64,000 nt of DNA, taken from Pseudomonas sp. CHM02 (GTDB lineage Bacteria; Pseudomonadota; Gammaproteobacteria; Pseudomonadales; Pseudomonadaceae). The translations under genes were made by a program, and so were the position numbers. The stretch is taken from NCBI RefSeq assembly GCF_000612585.1, contig NZ_JFCA01000011.1, positions 62,001 through 126,000 on the forward strand, written 5' to 3'. This document shows, piece after piece, positions 21,986-30,370 of the stretch (positions within the stretch are counted from its first letter, which is position 1; the number at the start of each line of letters is the position of its first letter). The notes below the pieces were generated by a model. That model made no database searches, was not told the origin of the DNA, and saw only the letters and a list, made by a program, of their open reading frames with translations.

Positions 21986-22837
21986 ATGTTCGATCCCGTG
22001 TTGCTGCGCAGCTTTGTCGCCGTGGTGGATTGCGGCAATTTCACCCGCGCCGCCGAGCGCCTGCACTTGACCCAGTCCACCGTCAGCCAGCAGATCCGCC
22101 GCCTGGAGGACGCGGTGGCGTGTCAGTTGCTGGACCGTGACCAGCGTCGCGTGGTTGCCACGGCCGAGGGCGAGCGGTTGCTGGCCTATGCGCGGCGCAT
22201 CCTCGCGCTGCATGAAGAGGCCGCCGACGTATTGATCAACCAGCAAAGCGACGGCGTGTTGCGCCTCGGCGTGCCGGAAGACTTTGCCGCCGAGCGCCTG
22301 ATGCCACTGCTTTCGTCTTTTGTGCTGGCTTATCCGCGGGTGCGCCTGGAGGTCACCAGCGGCCTGGGGCCGGCGCTGCTGCGCCAGTATCGCGGCGGCG
22401 AATTCGATGTGTTGCTGGTCAAGCAGATGGGCGACAGTGATGACTGCCTGGCCTCCTGGCCGGAGCCGTTGTGCTGGGTCGACAGCCGCAGCACACCGTC
22501 CCTGGGGCGCGACCCGTTGCCGTTGGTGGCATTCCCGGTGGGCGGCCTGTACCGCAATGAAATGCTGCAGCACCTGGAAGTCGGTGGCTGGCGCTGGCGC
22601 ATCGGCTACTCCAGCGCGAGCCTGGCCAGTGTGTGTTCAGCGGTGGCGGCAGGACTGGGCATCAGTTTGCTGCCTCGCCGAGTGGTGCAGGCCGGGCATG
22701 TCGTGCTGGGCCCGGACAGCGGTTTGCCCAGGGTGCAAGGCGTGCGGTTGGCCTTGTATGGCCGCAGCGGCCTGGGCGCGGCGGGGCAGACCTTGCAGCG
22801 CCAATTGCTCGATTTGTGCGCAAACAGCGCCGTCTGA
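21986..22837 (+). CDS. LysR family transcriptional regulator
   Basis: 283 residues. HTH FDPVLLRSFVAVVDCGNFTR / LHLTQSTVSQQIRRLEDAVA, then a LysR effector domain (GVLRLGVPEDFAAERLMPLL). The start at ATG 21986 matches the usual LysR N-terminus; the ribosome site (GGTGAG) is weak. It is divergent from the deaminase-transporter pair with a 106-bp gap and probably regulates it. Confidence 0.87.
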   Translation: MFDPVLLRSFVAVVDCGNFTRAAERLHLTQSTVSQQIRRLEDAVACQLLDRDQRRVVATAEGERLLAYARRILALHEEAADVLINQQSDGVLRLGVPEDFAAERLMPLLSSFVLAYPRVRLEVTSGLGPALLRQYRGGEFDVLLVKQMGDSDDCLASWPEPLCWVDSRSTPSLGRDPLPLVAFPVGGLYRNEMLQHLEVGGWRWRIGYSSASLASVCSAVAAGLGISLLPRRVVQAGHVVLGPDSGLPRVQGVRLALYGRSGLGAAGQTLQRQLLDLCANSAV

Positions 22838-23077
22838 GCCATGCCTTTGCTGAATATTTTGTATGCCTGAAAGGCATTGAAAAAAGCCGTCTTGCCGCCA
22901 GGCCGCGCAGTACGGGGCTTTGGCGTTTCTGGATGTTTCATTTATTCAATTTAGATCTATGTATAACTTTAAAGATTACTTTAAGAGATAAGCGTCTGGC
23001 CCCGATGATTCAGCCCTCGACGGCCTCCCATGCAGGCCTGTCGGTTTTTTTGTTTCAAAACCGTAGGGAGTGAATCA
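22838..23077. promoter_or_regulatory. A+T-rich region upstream of tonB
   Basis: 240 bp without a gene. The stretch 22935-22990 is strongly A+T-rich (ATTTAGATCTATGTATAAC and following) and probably holds the tonB promoter. A small hairpin ATGCCTGAAAGGCAT lies at 22863-22877. I could not identify a clear Fur box. AGGGAG precedes the tonB ATG. Confidence 0.45.
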
Positions 23078-23890
23078 ATGGGCAATGTCCAGACCGCCGC
23101 CAGTGCACACGAGGCGCAATGGCGCCAGGCACCGAGTGGTGAGTTGGTCGACCTTGGCCGGCCGCACCGCGCGCCGTTGGGGCAGCTGCGAACGCAGAAA
23201 ACTCCAAAGCGTTTTTCTAGCCGTCGCGAAGGGATCCTGCTCGGTTTGCTGGTGCTGGCCTTGCACGGTGCGGTCATCTACTGGGTGAGCCAGAAGCCGA
23301 CCCCGGTGTTGCCGATCGTGCCGCCGGAAATCCCGCCGATGACCATCGAATTTTCCCAGCCGGCGCCGCCGGTGGTGGAACCGCCACCGCCCGTGCCGCC
23401 GCCACCACCGCCGCCTGTGGTCGAGCCACCGCCGCCGGTCGTGGATGAGTTGGCCGCCAAGCCAGCGCCGCCCAAGCCGATTCCAAAACCCAAGCCGAAG
23501 CCCGTGCCAAAGCCTGAGCCCAAGCCCGCACCGAAGCCGGTCGAGCAACCGCCTGCGCCACCGACACCCGCGCCGCCTGCGCCGCCAGCACCACCGGCCC
23601 CGGCCCCGGTCACGCCCGCATCGGCCAACGCTGCGTACCTGAAGAACCCGGCGCCGGAGTACCCGTCACTGGCCCAGCGTCGCGGTTGGGAAGGCACGGT
23701 GCTGTTGCGGGTACATGTCTTGGCCAGTGGCAAGCCGGGCGAGATCCAGATCCAGAAAAGCAGCGGTCGCCAGCAACTCGATGACGCCGCACTGACCGCC
23801 GTGAAGCGTTGGAGCTTCGTGCCGGCCAAGCAGGGCGATGTAGCCCAGGACGGCTGGGTCAGCGTACCGATCGATTTCAAGATTCACTAA
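23078..23890 (+). CDS. tonB: TonB energy-transducing protein
   Basis: 270 residues. A cytoplasmic tail of about 50 residues leads to one membrane anchor (GILLGLLVLALHGAVIYWV, about 52-70), then a Pro-rich periplasmic spacer (PPPPVPPPPPPP, repeated KPKPKP and PAPP units, about 90-190) and a C-terminal TonB domain (YPSLAQRRGWEGTVLLRVHV, DAALTAVKRWSF). It transmits proton-motive force to outer-membrane receptors. ATG 23078 has AGGGAG 7 bp upstream. exbB and exbD follow on the same strand; size and order resemble tonB2-exbB1-exbD1 of P. aeruginosa. Confidence 0.93.
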   Translation: MGNVQTAASAHEAQWRQAPSGELVDLGRPHRAPLGQLRTQKTPKRFSSRREGILLGLLVLALHGAVIYWVSQKPTPVLPIVPPEIPPMTIEFSQPAPPVVEPPPPVPPPPPPPVVEPPPPVVDELAAKPAPPKPIPKPKPKPVPKPEPKPAPKPVEQPPAPPTPAPPAPPAPPAPAPVTPASANAAYLKNPAPEYPSLAQRRGWEGTVLLRVHVLASGKPGEIQIQKSSGRQQLDDAALTAVKRWSFVPAKQGDVAQDGWVSVPIDFKIH

Positions 23891-23944
23891 CTATTCGGCT
23901 GCGGTGTGTTGCACACGCCGCGACCTGCACAGAGGGAAAACATC

Positions 23945-24664
23945 ATGGCATTAGCATCTCCACTTGAATCCATCGAAAGCGCGGTGATCTGGCTGCTGGT
24001 GGTCTTTTCGGTCGCCACCTGGGGCCTGGCCCTGCTCAAGGGCGTGCAGTTCGGTCGCCTGAAGGCACAGGATCGCAAGTTCCATAAACAGTTCTGGGCG
24101 GCGTCGAGTCTCGACTCTGCCGCTGAACTGGCGGAAACCCAACCCGGCGCTGCAGCTCGCGTGGCCCAGGCCGGTTACGCCGCGATCCAGGTGGGTGAAA
24201 CCCCGCACGCCGCTGACCTGAGCCAGGCGATCAACCACCAGGACCGCCTCGAACGTGCCCTGCGCCAGCAGATCGTGCGTGAGCGCCGCTCCCTGGAAAC
24301 CGGCCTGGCCGTGGTCGCCAGTATCGGCAGCACATCGCCGTTTATCGGCCTGTTCGGCACCGTATGGGGCATCATGGAAGCGCTCAAGGGCATCAGCGCC
24401 GCCGGCTCCGCCAGCCTCGAAACCGTGGCCGGCCCGATCGGTGCAGCCCTGGTCGCCACTGGCGTAGGTATCGCCGTCGCAGTCCCGGCGGTGCTGGTCT
24501 ACAACTATTTCCTGCGTCGCCTGAAGCTGACGGCTGCGGACCTGGACGACTTTGCCCACGACTTCTACAGCCTGGCGCAGAAGAACTCGTTCCGCGTGCT
24601 GTTGCACCCCGCCCTGACCAAAGGCGCGGCCGGCAACCCGCAGAAAGTGAAGGAGGCGTCCTGA
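23945..24664 (+). CDS. exbB: ExbB proton-channel subunit
   Basis: 239 residues of the MotA/TolQ/ExbB family. Three membrane helices: SAVIWLLVVFSVATWGLALL near the N-terminus, then a pair around TSPFIGLFGTVWGIMEALKG and GPIGAALVATGVGIAVAVPA, which are the family signatures. With ExbD it forms the proton-driven motor for TonB. ATG 23945 has AGAGGG upstream. exbD starts 1 bp after its stop. Confidence 0.94.
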   Translation: MALASPLESIESAVIWLLVVFSVATWGLALLKGVQFGRLKAQDRKFHKQFWAASSLDSAAELAETQPGAAARVAQAGYAAIQVGETPHAADLSQAINHQDRLERALRQQIVRERRSLETGLAVVASIGSTSPFIGLFGTVWGIMEALKGISAAGSASLETVAGPIGAALVATGVGIAVAVPAVLVYNYFLRRLKLTAADLDDFAHDFYSLAQKNSFRVLLHPALTKGAAGNPQKVKEAS

Positions 24665-24665
24665 A

Positions 24666-25067
24666 ATGGCTTTCTCCACCCAAGACAGCGATGAGGTGCT
24701 GAGCGAGATCAACGTCACGCCGCTGGTGGACGTGATGCTGGTGCTGCTGGTGGTGTTTATCGTCACTGCGCCGCTTTTGACCAACGCGATCCCGATCAAC
24801 CTGCCCAAGACCGAGGCCGTGGCCCCGGTGGAGCAGAAGGACCCGCTGGTGGTGAGCATCGACGGTGCCGGCAAACTGTTCATCAACAAGGACGAAATCC
24901 AGCCGGACTTGCTGGAATTCAACCTGCAGGCGGCCAAGGCCAAGGATCCCGATGTGCGGGTGCAACTGCAGGCTGACGATGGAGTGAATTACGGCGAAGT
25001 GGCGCGAGCCATGGCGTCTATCGAGCGCGCGGGCATCACCAAGTTGTCGGTGATTACCGCACGTTAG
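24666..25067 (+). CDS. exbD: ExbD proton-channel subunit
   Basis: 133 residues. One N-terminal membrane helix with the essential Asp (NVTPLVDVMLVLLVVFIVTA; the Asp lies in PLVDVMLV) and a periplasmic domain (VSIDGAGKLFINKDEI, GVNYGEVARAMASIERAGI). AAGGAGG at the end of exbB serves its ATG. It is the last gene of tonB-exbB-exbD and is followed by a terminator. Confidence 0.94.
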   Translation: MAFSTQDSDEVLSEINVTPLVDVMLVLLVVFIVTAPLLTNAIPINLPKTEAVAPVEQKDPLVVSIDGAGKLFINKDEIQPDLLEFNLQAAKAKDPDVRVQLQADDGVNYGEVARAMASIERAGITKLSVITAR

Positions 25068-25091
25068 TTGCAAATGCCTCGACAATTTTTT

Positions 25092-25126
25092 GGCCGTCTC
25101 CTTGGCAGGGTGCGGCCTTTTTTTTT
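25092..25126 (+). terminator. Rho-independent terminator after exbD
   Basis: GGCCG (25092-25096) pairs with CGGCC (25113-25117), followed by nine T residues. The loop is long, but the T-run and the position 25 bp after exbD support it. Confidence 0.65.
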
Positions 25127-25154
25127 GCCTGCGATTTCTGCCGCTTACCGGTCC

Positions 25155-25245
25155 CTGTAGGAGCTGGCTTGCCAGCGATAGCGGTCTTCCAGTGGCCTAT
25201 GGATTGGCTGATACATCGCTATCGCCGGCAAGCCGGCTCCTACAG
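25155..25245. repeat. REP pair (REPIN) between exbD and the hydrolase gene
   Basis: CTGTAGGAGCTGGCTTGCCA at the left, ATCGCCGGCAAGCCGGCTCC then TACAG at the right, about 90 bp. Directly to its right an A+T-rich stretch (25265-25315) carries TTATTCCTTAAC and AATAAATAGC, the likely promoter of the next gene. Confidence 0.85.
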
Positions 25246-25354
25246 TTTGGGGATGATGTTTTGGTTATTAATAAATAGCTTCTTATTCCTTAACGAATAT
25301 AACACCCGTCCCTATACTGTTCAGCAACGTTAAACGCTGCAGGAGGGCACACCC

Positions 25355-25936
25355 ATGCACAGCGAGTCGATTCGTTATCTGATCGTGCCGGGCTGGCAAG
25401 GATCGCCAGAAGATCATTGGCAAAGTCATTGGCAGAACAGCCTGCCCAACAGCGCGCGGGTGGAGCAGGCCGACTGGCTTACCCCACGCCGCGAAGACTG
25501 GGTCGCCGCGCTGGCCGAGGCCATCGCGGCCGACAGCACGCCGGTCATTCTCATTGCCCATAGCCTGGGCTGCATCACGGTGGCTCATTGGGCGGCCACC
25601 GCACCGGTGCAGTTCCTGCGCCAGGTGCGCGGCGCTTTATTGGTGGCCCCGGCCGACGTCGAACGTCCCGCTTGCGCGCCGGCCCTGCGTAATTTCGCCC
25701 CCATTCCAACCGACCTGCTGCCGTTTCCGAGCCAGGTGGTCAGTTCCGACAACGACAGTGCCGTCAGTGCCCCTCGGGCCCTGGAGCTGGCCCGCAACTG
25801 GGGGGCCGAAGCCGGCATTCTGTCCGGTGCTGGCCATATCAATGTGAAGTCCGGCCACCAGCGTTGGGAGCAGGGTTTCGCCTACCTCTATCGCCTGCAA
25901 AGCCGCCTCGAGCACCACGCCCGACGCACCGCCTGA
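25355..25936 (+). CDS. RBBP9/YdeN family serine hydrolase
   Basis: 193 residues, small alpha/beta hydrolase. N-terminal YLIVPGWQGSPEDHWQSHW, nucleophile elbow AHSLG (Ser69), Asp in SSDNDSAVSA and His in GHINVKSG. Substrates of this family are generally not known. The ATG follows GGAGGG. The AAA+ gene starts 49 bp after its stop on the same strand, so they are probably co-transcribed. Confidence 0.87.
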   Translation: MHSESIRYLIVPGWQGSPEDHWQSHWQNSLPNSARVEQADWLTPRREDWVAALAEAIAADSTPVILIAHSLGCITVAHWAATAPVQFLRQVRGALLVAPADVERPACAPALRNFAPIPTDLLPFPSQVVSSDNDSAVSAPRALELARNWGAEAGILSGAGHINVKSGHQRWEQGFAYLYRLQSRLEHHARRTA

Positions 25937-25985
25937 ATATTTTTCAACGCCCCGTCCCTGAGTGGATTTGGGGCGGGAGCCTGCC

Positions 25986-26912
25986 ATGAGTCTGCATGAA
26001 ACCTACGGCCAGCCACTGCTGACCTTCCCCGACGCGGAAAAAAGCCCGCTGAGCATCCGCGCCAAGGCGCTGGTATTTGTCGATCCCCGTTCGCGGCAAC
26101 TGCGCGAAGACCTGGAAAGCCTCGCGCCCCGCGCCTTGCCCGTGTTGATTCGTGGCGAGACCGGTAGCGGCAAGGAGTTGCTGGCCCGGCATATTCACCG
26201 TGGCAGCGACCGCACCGGCCTGTTTGTCTCGGTCAATTGCGGCGCCATCAGCCCGACCTATGCCGATGCCGAACTGTTCGGTTATGCCGCCGGCGCTCAC
26301 AGTGGTGCTGCCAGCAGCCGCGCCGGTTGGTTCGGTTCGGCCAATGGCGGCACGTTATATCTGGACGAGATCGGCGACTTGCCGCTGCCGATCCAGGTGA
26401 AACTGCTCGCCGCCCTGGAAAACCACGAAGTCACCCGCGTCGGCGCCCACCAGCCCAGCCCGGTGGATGTTCGCCTGGTGGCGGCCACCAGCATCGACCT
26501 GGCCCAGGCCGTGGCTGCGGGCAAGTTCCATGAGCGCCTGTTCCATTACCTCAGCGAAGGCCAACTGGACTTGCCCGCGTTGCGCGAGCGTGTCGGTGAC
26601 ATCCTGTCCCTGGCCGAGTACTTCCTCGGTATCTACAGCCAGCGCCTGGACCTGCCAGTACCGCTGATCAGCGATGCCGCCCAGCGCGTGCTGGAAACCC
26701 ACAGCTGGCCGGGCAATACCCGCGAACTGGAAAACGTCATTCACTTTGCGTTGCTGGTCAGCAGCGGCGACGAGATCTTGCCCGAGCATTTGAACCTGCC
26801 GTCGGCAGGTTCGCCGCTTGAGCAGGTGCAGCGGATTTTCCAAAGTGCCAGCCCGGCCGAGCAGGAAATCCTGCGTAAATTCCTGAGCGAACAAAATGGA
26901 ATATCAACGTGA
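25986..26912 (+). CDS. Sigma-54-type AAA+ regulator lacking sensor and DNA-binding domains
   Basis: 308 residues, essentially only the AAA+ domain. Walker A GETGSGKE (about 58-65), Walker B GGTLYLDEIGD and the arginine-containing LRERVGDILSL and SWPGNTRELENV are well kept. The sigma-54 contact loop, normally GAFTGA, reads GAHSGA. The N-terminus (about 30 residues) has no sensor domain and the protein ends at SEQNGIST, where a Fis-type HTH would normally follow. SfnR, the activator of sulfone genes, is the likely family. ATG 25986 has GGGAG upstream. Whether it can activate transcription, bind DNA through a partner, or is a modulator, is unclear. Confidence 0.82.
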   Translation: MSLHETYGQPLLTFPDAEKSPLSIRAKALVFVDPRSRQLREDLESLAPRALPVLIRGETGSGKELLARHIHRGSDRTGLFVSVNCGAISPTYADAELFGYAAGAHSGAASSRAGWFGSANGGTLYLDEIGDLPLPIQVKLLAALENHEVTRVGAHQPSPVDVRLVAATSIDLAQAVAAGKFHERLFHYLSEGQLDLPALRERVGDILSLAEYFLGIYSQRLDLPVPLISDAAQRVLETHSWPGNTRELENVIHFALLVSSGDEILPEHLNLPSAGSPLEQVQRIFQSASPAEQEILRKFLSEQNGIST

Positions 26913-27039
26913 ATAAAAGATATTGTTCGGGAATAAAAAATCTAGGTATTGTCCATCCCACGCCGCGATAGCACTTCGCTGGCACACCTCATAAAAAACG
27001 GTCGTCAGAGACGCCCCGGAATTTCGATAAGGACACTGC
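26913..27039 (+). promoter_or_regulatory. A+T-rich region before metQ-like gene
   Basis: 127 bp. AATAAAAGATATTGTTCGGG then AATAAAA (26912-26937) resembles the AATAAA...GGGAATA sequence at 17857-17878 and 45227-45249, but with three extra bases between the halves. It could be a site of the same sulfur-starvation regulator. AAGGA precedes ATG 27040. Confidence 0.45.
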
Positions 27040-27822
27040 ATGAAAAAGGTTCTGTTGTTTACCGCACTGGCGGCTGCCCTGACTGCAAGCTTCGCCCAGG
27101 CCAACGAGAAACTGGTGGTGGCCGCCACCCCGATCCCGCACGCCGAGATCCTCGAACGGGTCAAGCCAACCCTCGCCAAAGAAGGCGTGGACCTGGAAAT
27201 CAAAGTCTTCACCGACTACGTTCAACCCAACACACAGGTTGCCGAGAAGCGCCTGGATGCCAACTACTTCCAGACCCTGCCGTACCTGGAAAACTTCAAC
27301 AAGGGCAAGGGCACCAACCTGGTCACCGTAGTCGGTGTGCACGTTGAACCCTTCGGCGGTTACTCGAAAAAGATCAAGAACATCTCCGAGCTCAAAGATG
27401 GCGCCACCGTGGCCATTCCAAACGAAGGCTCCAACAGCGGCCGCGCCCTGTTGCTGCTCCAGAAAGCCGGTGTGATCACCCTGAAAGACCCGACCAACGC
27501 CCTGGCCACGCCAAAAGACATCGCCAGCAACCCGAAGAACCTGAAGTTCAAGGAGCTGGAATCGGCCTTGCTGCCACGCGTGCTGGACCAGGTTGACCTG
27601 GACCTGATCAACACCAACTACGCCCTGGAAGCTGGCCTCAACCCAGCCAAGGACGCACTGATCATCGAAAGCGCCGACTCGCCCTACGTGAACTTCCTGG
27701 TGGCTCGCCCGGACAACAAGGACAGCGACGCTATCCAGAAACTGTCCAAGGCCCTGACCAGCCCGGAAGTCAAAGCCTTCATCGAGGAGAAGTACAACGG
27801 TGCGGTAGTGCCTGCGTTCTGA
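27040..27822 (+). CDS. MetQ/NlpA family substrate-binding protein
   Basis: 260 residues. A Sec signal peptide (KKVLLFTALAAALTASFAQA) is followed by a MetQ-type domain: VVAATPIPHAEILERVKP, KVFTDYVQPNTQVAEKRLDA, DLDLINTNYALEAGLNP. No lipobox Cys is seen, so it is likely free in the periplasm rather than a lipoprotein. Family members bind methionine or related compounds. No permease or ATPase is adjacent; the MetNI-like proteins at 38581-40330 could serve it. A terminator follows. A single gene, or the tail of the hydrolase-AAA+ unit. Confidence 0.88.
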   Translation: MKKVLLFTALAAALTASFAQANEKLVVAATPIPHAEILERVKPTLAKEGVDLEIKVFTDYVQPNTQVAEKRLDANYFQTLPYLENFNKGKGTNLVTVVGVHVEPFGGYSKKIKNISELKDGATVAIPNEGSNSGRALLLLQKAGVITLKDPTNALATPKDIASNPKNLKFKELESALLPRVLDQVDLDLINTNYALEAGLNPAKDALIIESADSPYVNFLVARPDNKDSDAIQKLSKALTSPEVKAFIEEKYNGAVVPAF

Positions 27823-27849
27823 TGTAGACAAAACCCCCTTCAAGGTTTG

Positions 27850-27884
27850 AACGCCGACGGCTACTACAGCGTCGGCGTTTTTTA
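27850..27884 (+). terminator. Rho-independent terminator after the metQ-like gene
   Basis: AACGCCGACG (27850-27859) pairs perfectly with CGTCGGCGTT (27870-27879) across a 10-base loop and runs into a T-rich tract. Confidence 0.9.
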
Positions 27885-27900
27885 TTCGCGTCAGGTACAT

Positions 27901-27990
27901 CTGTAGGAGCCGGCTTGCCGGCGATAACGAAGTGCCAGTCGACACATTCGTCACTGAACCACCGCGATCGCCGGCAAGCCGGCTCCTACA
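27901..27990. repeat. REP pair (REPIN)
   Basis: CTGTAGGAGCCGGCTTGCCG at the left and CGGCAAGCCGGCTCCTACA at the right. Its right end supplies the TAG stop codon of the micro-ORF at 27986-28081. Confidence 0.85.
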
Positions 27991-28081
27991 AGGGGTATGC
28001 GGCGCGGCTATTGATCGCCCGGCGCAACGCCACCAACCATTTCACCAGCTCCTGCGGATCAATCGGTTTCCCTTCGTTCAT
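27986..28081 (-). CDS. Possible 31-residue protein
   Basis: The frame reads MNEGKPIDPQELVKW then LVALRRAINSRAAYPL and stops at TAG inside the REP pair. GAGGG lies 8 bp before the ATG. The peptide has an amphipathic Leu/Val/Arg-rich helix in the middle. It is too short to assign to a family. The good ribosome site and codon use typical of the host favour a real gene; the lack of a recognised homologue is the main doubt. Confidence 0.45.
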   Translation of the reverse strand: MNEGKPIDPQELVKWLVALRRAINSRAAYPL

Positions 28082-28291
28082 GGTTCAATCCCTCGAATCT
28101 CAGACCCCCCAACCATAGCCGCCACCCGCCAAACCCGCGAATCCGGGGGTTATCTTTTTGGGTGATATCAATATGCTATTTGGGTATTTAAATTTTGCTT
28201 TTTATACCTTTAAAGTTCGCGCTACCCGGCGTTACCCACGCCGGATCGGAACGCGCTCGCTGCATTACCCTTGCGGCGTCATGGACTCAAG

Positions 28292-28957
28292 ATGACCTTC
28301 GATTTCGCTTTTATCCTCAGCACCCTGCCGGCGTTTTTAAAGGCCGTGGGGGTGACGCTGCAAGTGGGCCTGATCGCCATTGCCACCTCCTTGCTGGTGG
28401 CGCTGATCAACGCAGCCTTGCTGGTGTTTCGCACACCGTACCTGTCGCGCCTGGTGGCGCTGTATGTGGAACTGGCGCGTAACACGCCGCTGCTGATCCA
28501 ACTGTTCTTCGTGTACTTCGCGCTGCCGGCCCTGGGTTTCAATATCTCCGGGTTCTGGGCGGCGATCATCACCATGACCTTCCTCGGCGGCGCCTACCTC
28601 ACCGAAGTGCTGCGTGCCGGCGTGGAAGCGGTGCCACTGGCGCAGATCGAGTCGGGCAAGTCCATCGGCCTGTCCGACTGGCAACTGCTGCGTCATGTGA
28701 TCCTGCCCCAGGCCGGCATCCTCAGTTTGCCGGCGCTGTTCGCCAACTTCATCTTCCTGCTCAAGGAGACCACCGTCGTCTCCGCCGTGGCGGTGCCAGA
28801 GATTCTCTACACCACCAAGAGCTACATCGCCCTCTACTACAAGACCTACGAAATGCTCGCCGTGCTGACGCTGATTTGCGTGCTGCTGTTCCTGCCACTG
28901 TCGCTGCTGCTCAGCCGCCTGGAAAGGAGGCTCCAACATGGCCAGTTCGGGTCTTGA
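28292..28957 (+). CDS. Polar amino acid ABC transporter permease (1)
   Basis: 221 residues of the HisM/YecS family. N-terminal ILSTLPAFLKAVGVTLQVGL, the ARNTPLLIQLFFVYFALP motif and the EAA loop ESGKSIGLSDWQLLRHVILP are present, with about five helices. First of four co-directional genes forming a complete importer. The start is uncertain: ATG 28292 has only a weak ribosome site, and an ATG-less extension seven codons longer is possible. The substrate class is polar amino acids; a sulfur amino acid is possible from the surroundings. Confidence 0.87.
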   Translation: MTFDFAFILSTLPAFLKAVGVTLQVGLIAIATSLLVALINAALLVFRTPYLSRLVALYVELARNTPLLIQLFFVYFALPALGFNISGFWAAIITMTFLGGAYLTEVLRAGVEAVPLAQIESGKSIGLSDWQLLRHVILPQAGILSLPALFANFIFLLKETTVVSAVAVPEILYTTKSYIALYYKTYEMLAVLTLICVLLFLPLSLLLSRLERRLQHGQFGS

Positions 28958-29597
28958 GTTGTTGTGGGTGTCGTTGCCGCAACTGGGCAAGGGCGCTGCG
29001 CAAACCCTGTCGATTTCTTTTTTGAGCATCGCCTTCAGCACCGTCGGCGGCGTGTTGTATGGCGTGCTGCGTACCTTGAACAACACGCTGATCAACGGTG
29101 TGTTGCGGGTGTACCTGGAGTTGTTCCGCGCGATCCCGGTGCTGGTGTGGTTGTACCTGCTGTTTTTCGGCCTGCCGATTTTCTTCGGCTTGAGCATCCC
29201 GAGCTTTTGGTGCGCGGTGCTGGTGCTGTCGTTGTGGGGCGCCAGTGAGGTCGGCGAAGTGGTGCGCGGCGCGTTGCATTCGCTGCCCCGTGGCCAGCGT
29301 GAAGCGGGGTTGTCGATTGGGCTCTCCGATCCACAGCTGTACGGCTACGTATTGCTGCCACAGGCCCTCAAACGCATGACGCCGCCGACTATCAACGTCT
29401 ACACGCGCATCATCAAGACCAGCTCCCTGGCGGTGCTGATCGGTGTGGTGGACGTGATCAAGGTCGGCCAGCAAATCATCGAGCGCACCTACGAGTCTGT
29501 GTTGATCTACGGCGCGCTGTTCCTGTTTTTCTTTTTTATCTGCTACCCGTTGTCGGCCGCCTCCAAGGTGCTGGAACGGCGCTGGGCCCAAGCATGA
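28938..29597 (+). CDS. Polar amino acid ABC transporter permease (2)
   Basis: 219 residues, second permease of the same family (GAAQTLSISFLSIAFSTVGG, FRAIPVLVWLYLLFFGLP, EAGLSIGLSDPQLYGYVLLP). It overlaps the end of the first permease by 20 bp and has AAGGAGG 8 bp before ATG 28938, a sign of coupled translation. The two permeases probably form a heterodimer. Confidence 0.9.
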   Translation: MASSGLELLWVSLPQLGKGAAQTLSISFLSIAFSTVGGVLYGVLRTLNNTLINGVLRVYLELFRAIPVLVWLYLLFFGLPIFFGLSIPSFWCAVLVLSLWGASEVGEVVRGALHSLPRGQREAGLSIGLSDPQLYGYVLLPQALKRMTPPTINVYTRIIKTSSLAVLIGVVDVIKVGQQIIERTYESVLIYGALFLFFFFICYPLSAASKVLERRWAQA

Positions 29598-30370
29598 GCG
29601 CATTGATCGAGTTCCAGGGTTTCAACAAATTCTTCGGCGACCAGCAGGTGCTCAAGGGCATCGACCTGAGCGTGCAAAGCGGTGAAGTGGTGGTGATCCT
29701 CGGCCCCAGCGGCTGCGGCAAAAGCACCTTGCTGCGTTGCCTCAATGGGCTGGAAGTCGCGCACAGCGGCAGCCTGCGTTTCGCCGGCAAAGAGCTGTTG
29801 GACAAAAACACCGACTGGCGTCAGGTGCGCCAGGACGTGGGTATGGTGTTCCAGAGCTACCACCTATTCCCGCACATGAGCGTGCTCGACAACATTCTGC
29901 TGGGCCCCTTGAAAGTACAAAAGCGCGACCCCCGTGAAGCCCGCGAGCAGGCAGAAAAACTGCTCGACCGCGTGGGGCTCGCCGACAAGCGCGACGCCTT
30001 CCCGCGTCAATTGTCCGGTGGCCAGCAGCAACGCATCGCCATTGTCCGTTCACTGTGCATGAACCCTCAGGTCATGCTGTTTGACGAAGTCACCGCCGCC
30101 CTCGACCCGGAGATGGTCAAGGAGGTGCTGGAGGTGATCCAGGGTTTGGCCCGCGATGGCATGACCCTGCTGATCGTCACCCATGAAATGGCCTTCGCTC
30201 GCGCCGTCGCCGACCGCGTGGTGTTCATGGAGGCCGGTCGCATCCTTGAACACAACACCCCCGAAGAATTCTTTACGAACCCGCAAACCGCACGCGCGCA
30301 GCAGTTCCTGGAGAAGTTCTCCTTTGTTTCAACACTGCCCAAAAAGACCAAGGAACTGGAGCTGATATGA
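29594..30370 (+). CDS. Polar amino acid ABC transporter ATP-binding protein
   Basis: 258 residues of the GlnQ/HisP family. Walker A GPSGCGKST, signature LSGGQQQR, H-loop VTHEMAFA. Walker B is VMLFDEVTAALD, with Val in place of the usual Pro after DE. ATGA overlaps with the permease before and the binding-protein gene after it show one operon. Confidence 0.92.
   Translation: MSALIEFQGFNKFFGDQQVLKGIDLSVQSGEVVVILGPSGCGKSTLLRCLNGLEVAHSGSLRFAGKELLDKNTDWRQVRQDVGMVFQSYHLFPHMSVLDNILLGPLKVQKRDPREAREQAEKLLDRVGLADKRDAFPRQLSGGQQQRIAIVRSLCMNPQVMLFDEVTAALDPEMVKEVLEVIQGLARDGMTLLIVTHEMAFARAVADRVVFMEAGRILEHNTPEEFFTNPQTARAQQFLEKFSFVSTLPKKTKELELI

Larger units (their letters stand above)
27823..28291. other. 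Gene-poor interval with terminator, REPIN, micro-ORF and promoter
   Basis: 469 bp without a large gene. It holds the metQ-like gene terminator (27850-27884), a REP pair (27901-27990), a possible 31-codon gene on the minus strand (27986-28081) and an A+T-rich promoter stretch (28150-28225) with TTTTTGGGTGATAT (28154-28167) and TATTTGGGTATTT (28178-28190), which resemble the TTTGGGAATAT sequences before other sulfur genes. Confidence 0.6.

Noticed and set aside
26913..27039. Sigma-54 promoter (GG-N10-GC) before the MetQ-like gene
   Set aside because: TGGCAC occurs at about 26980, but the GC doublet 10 bases downstream of GG is absent.
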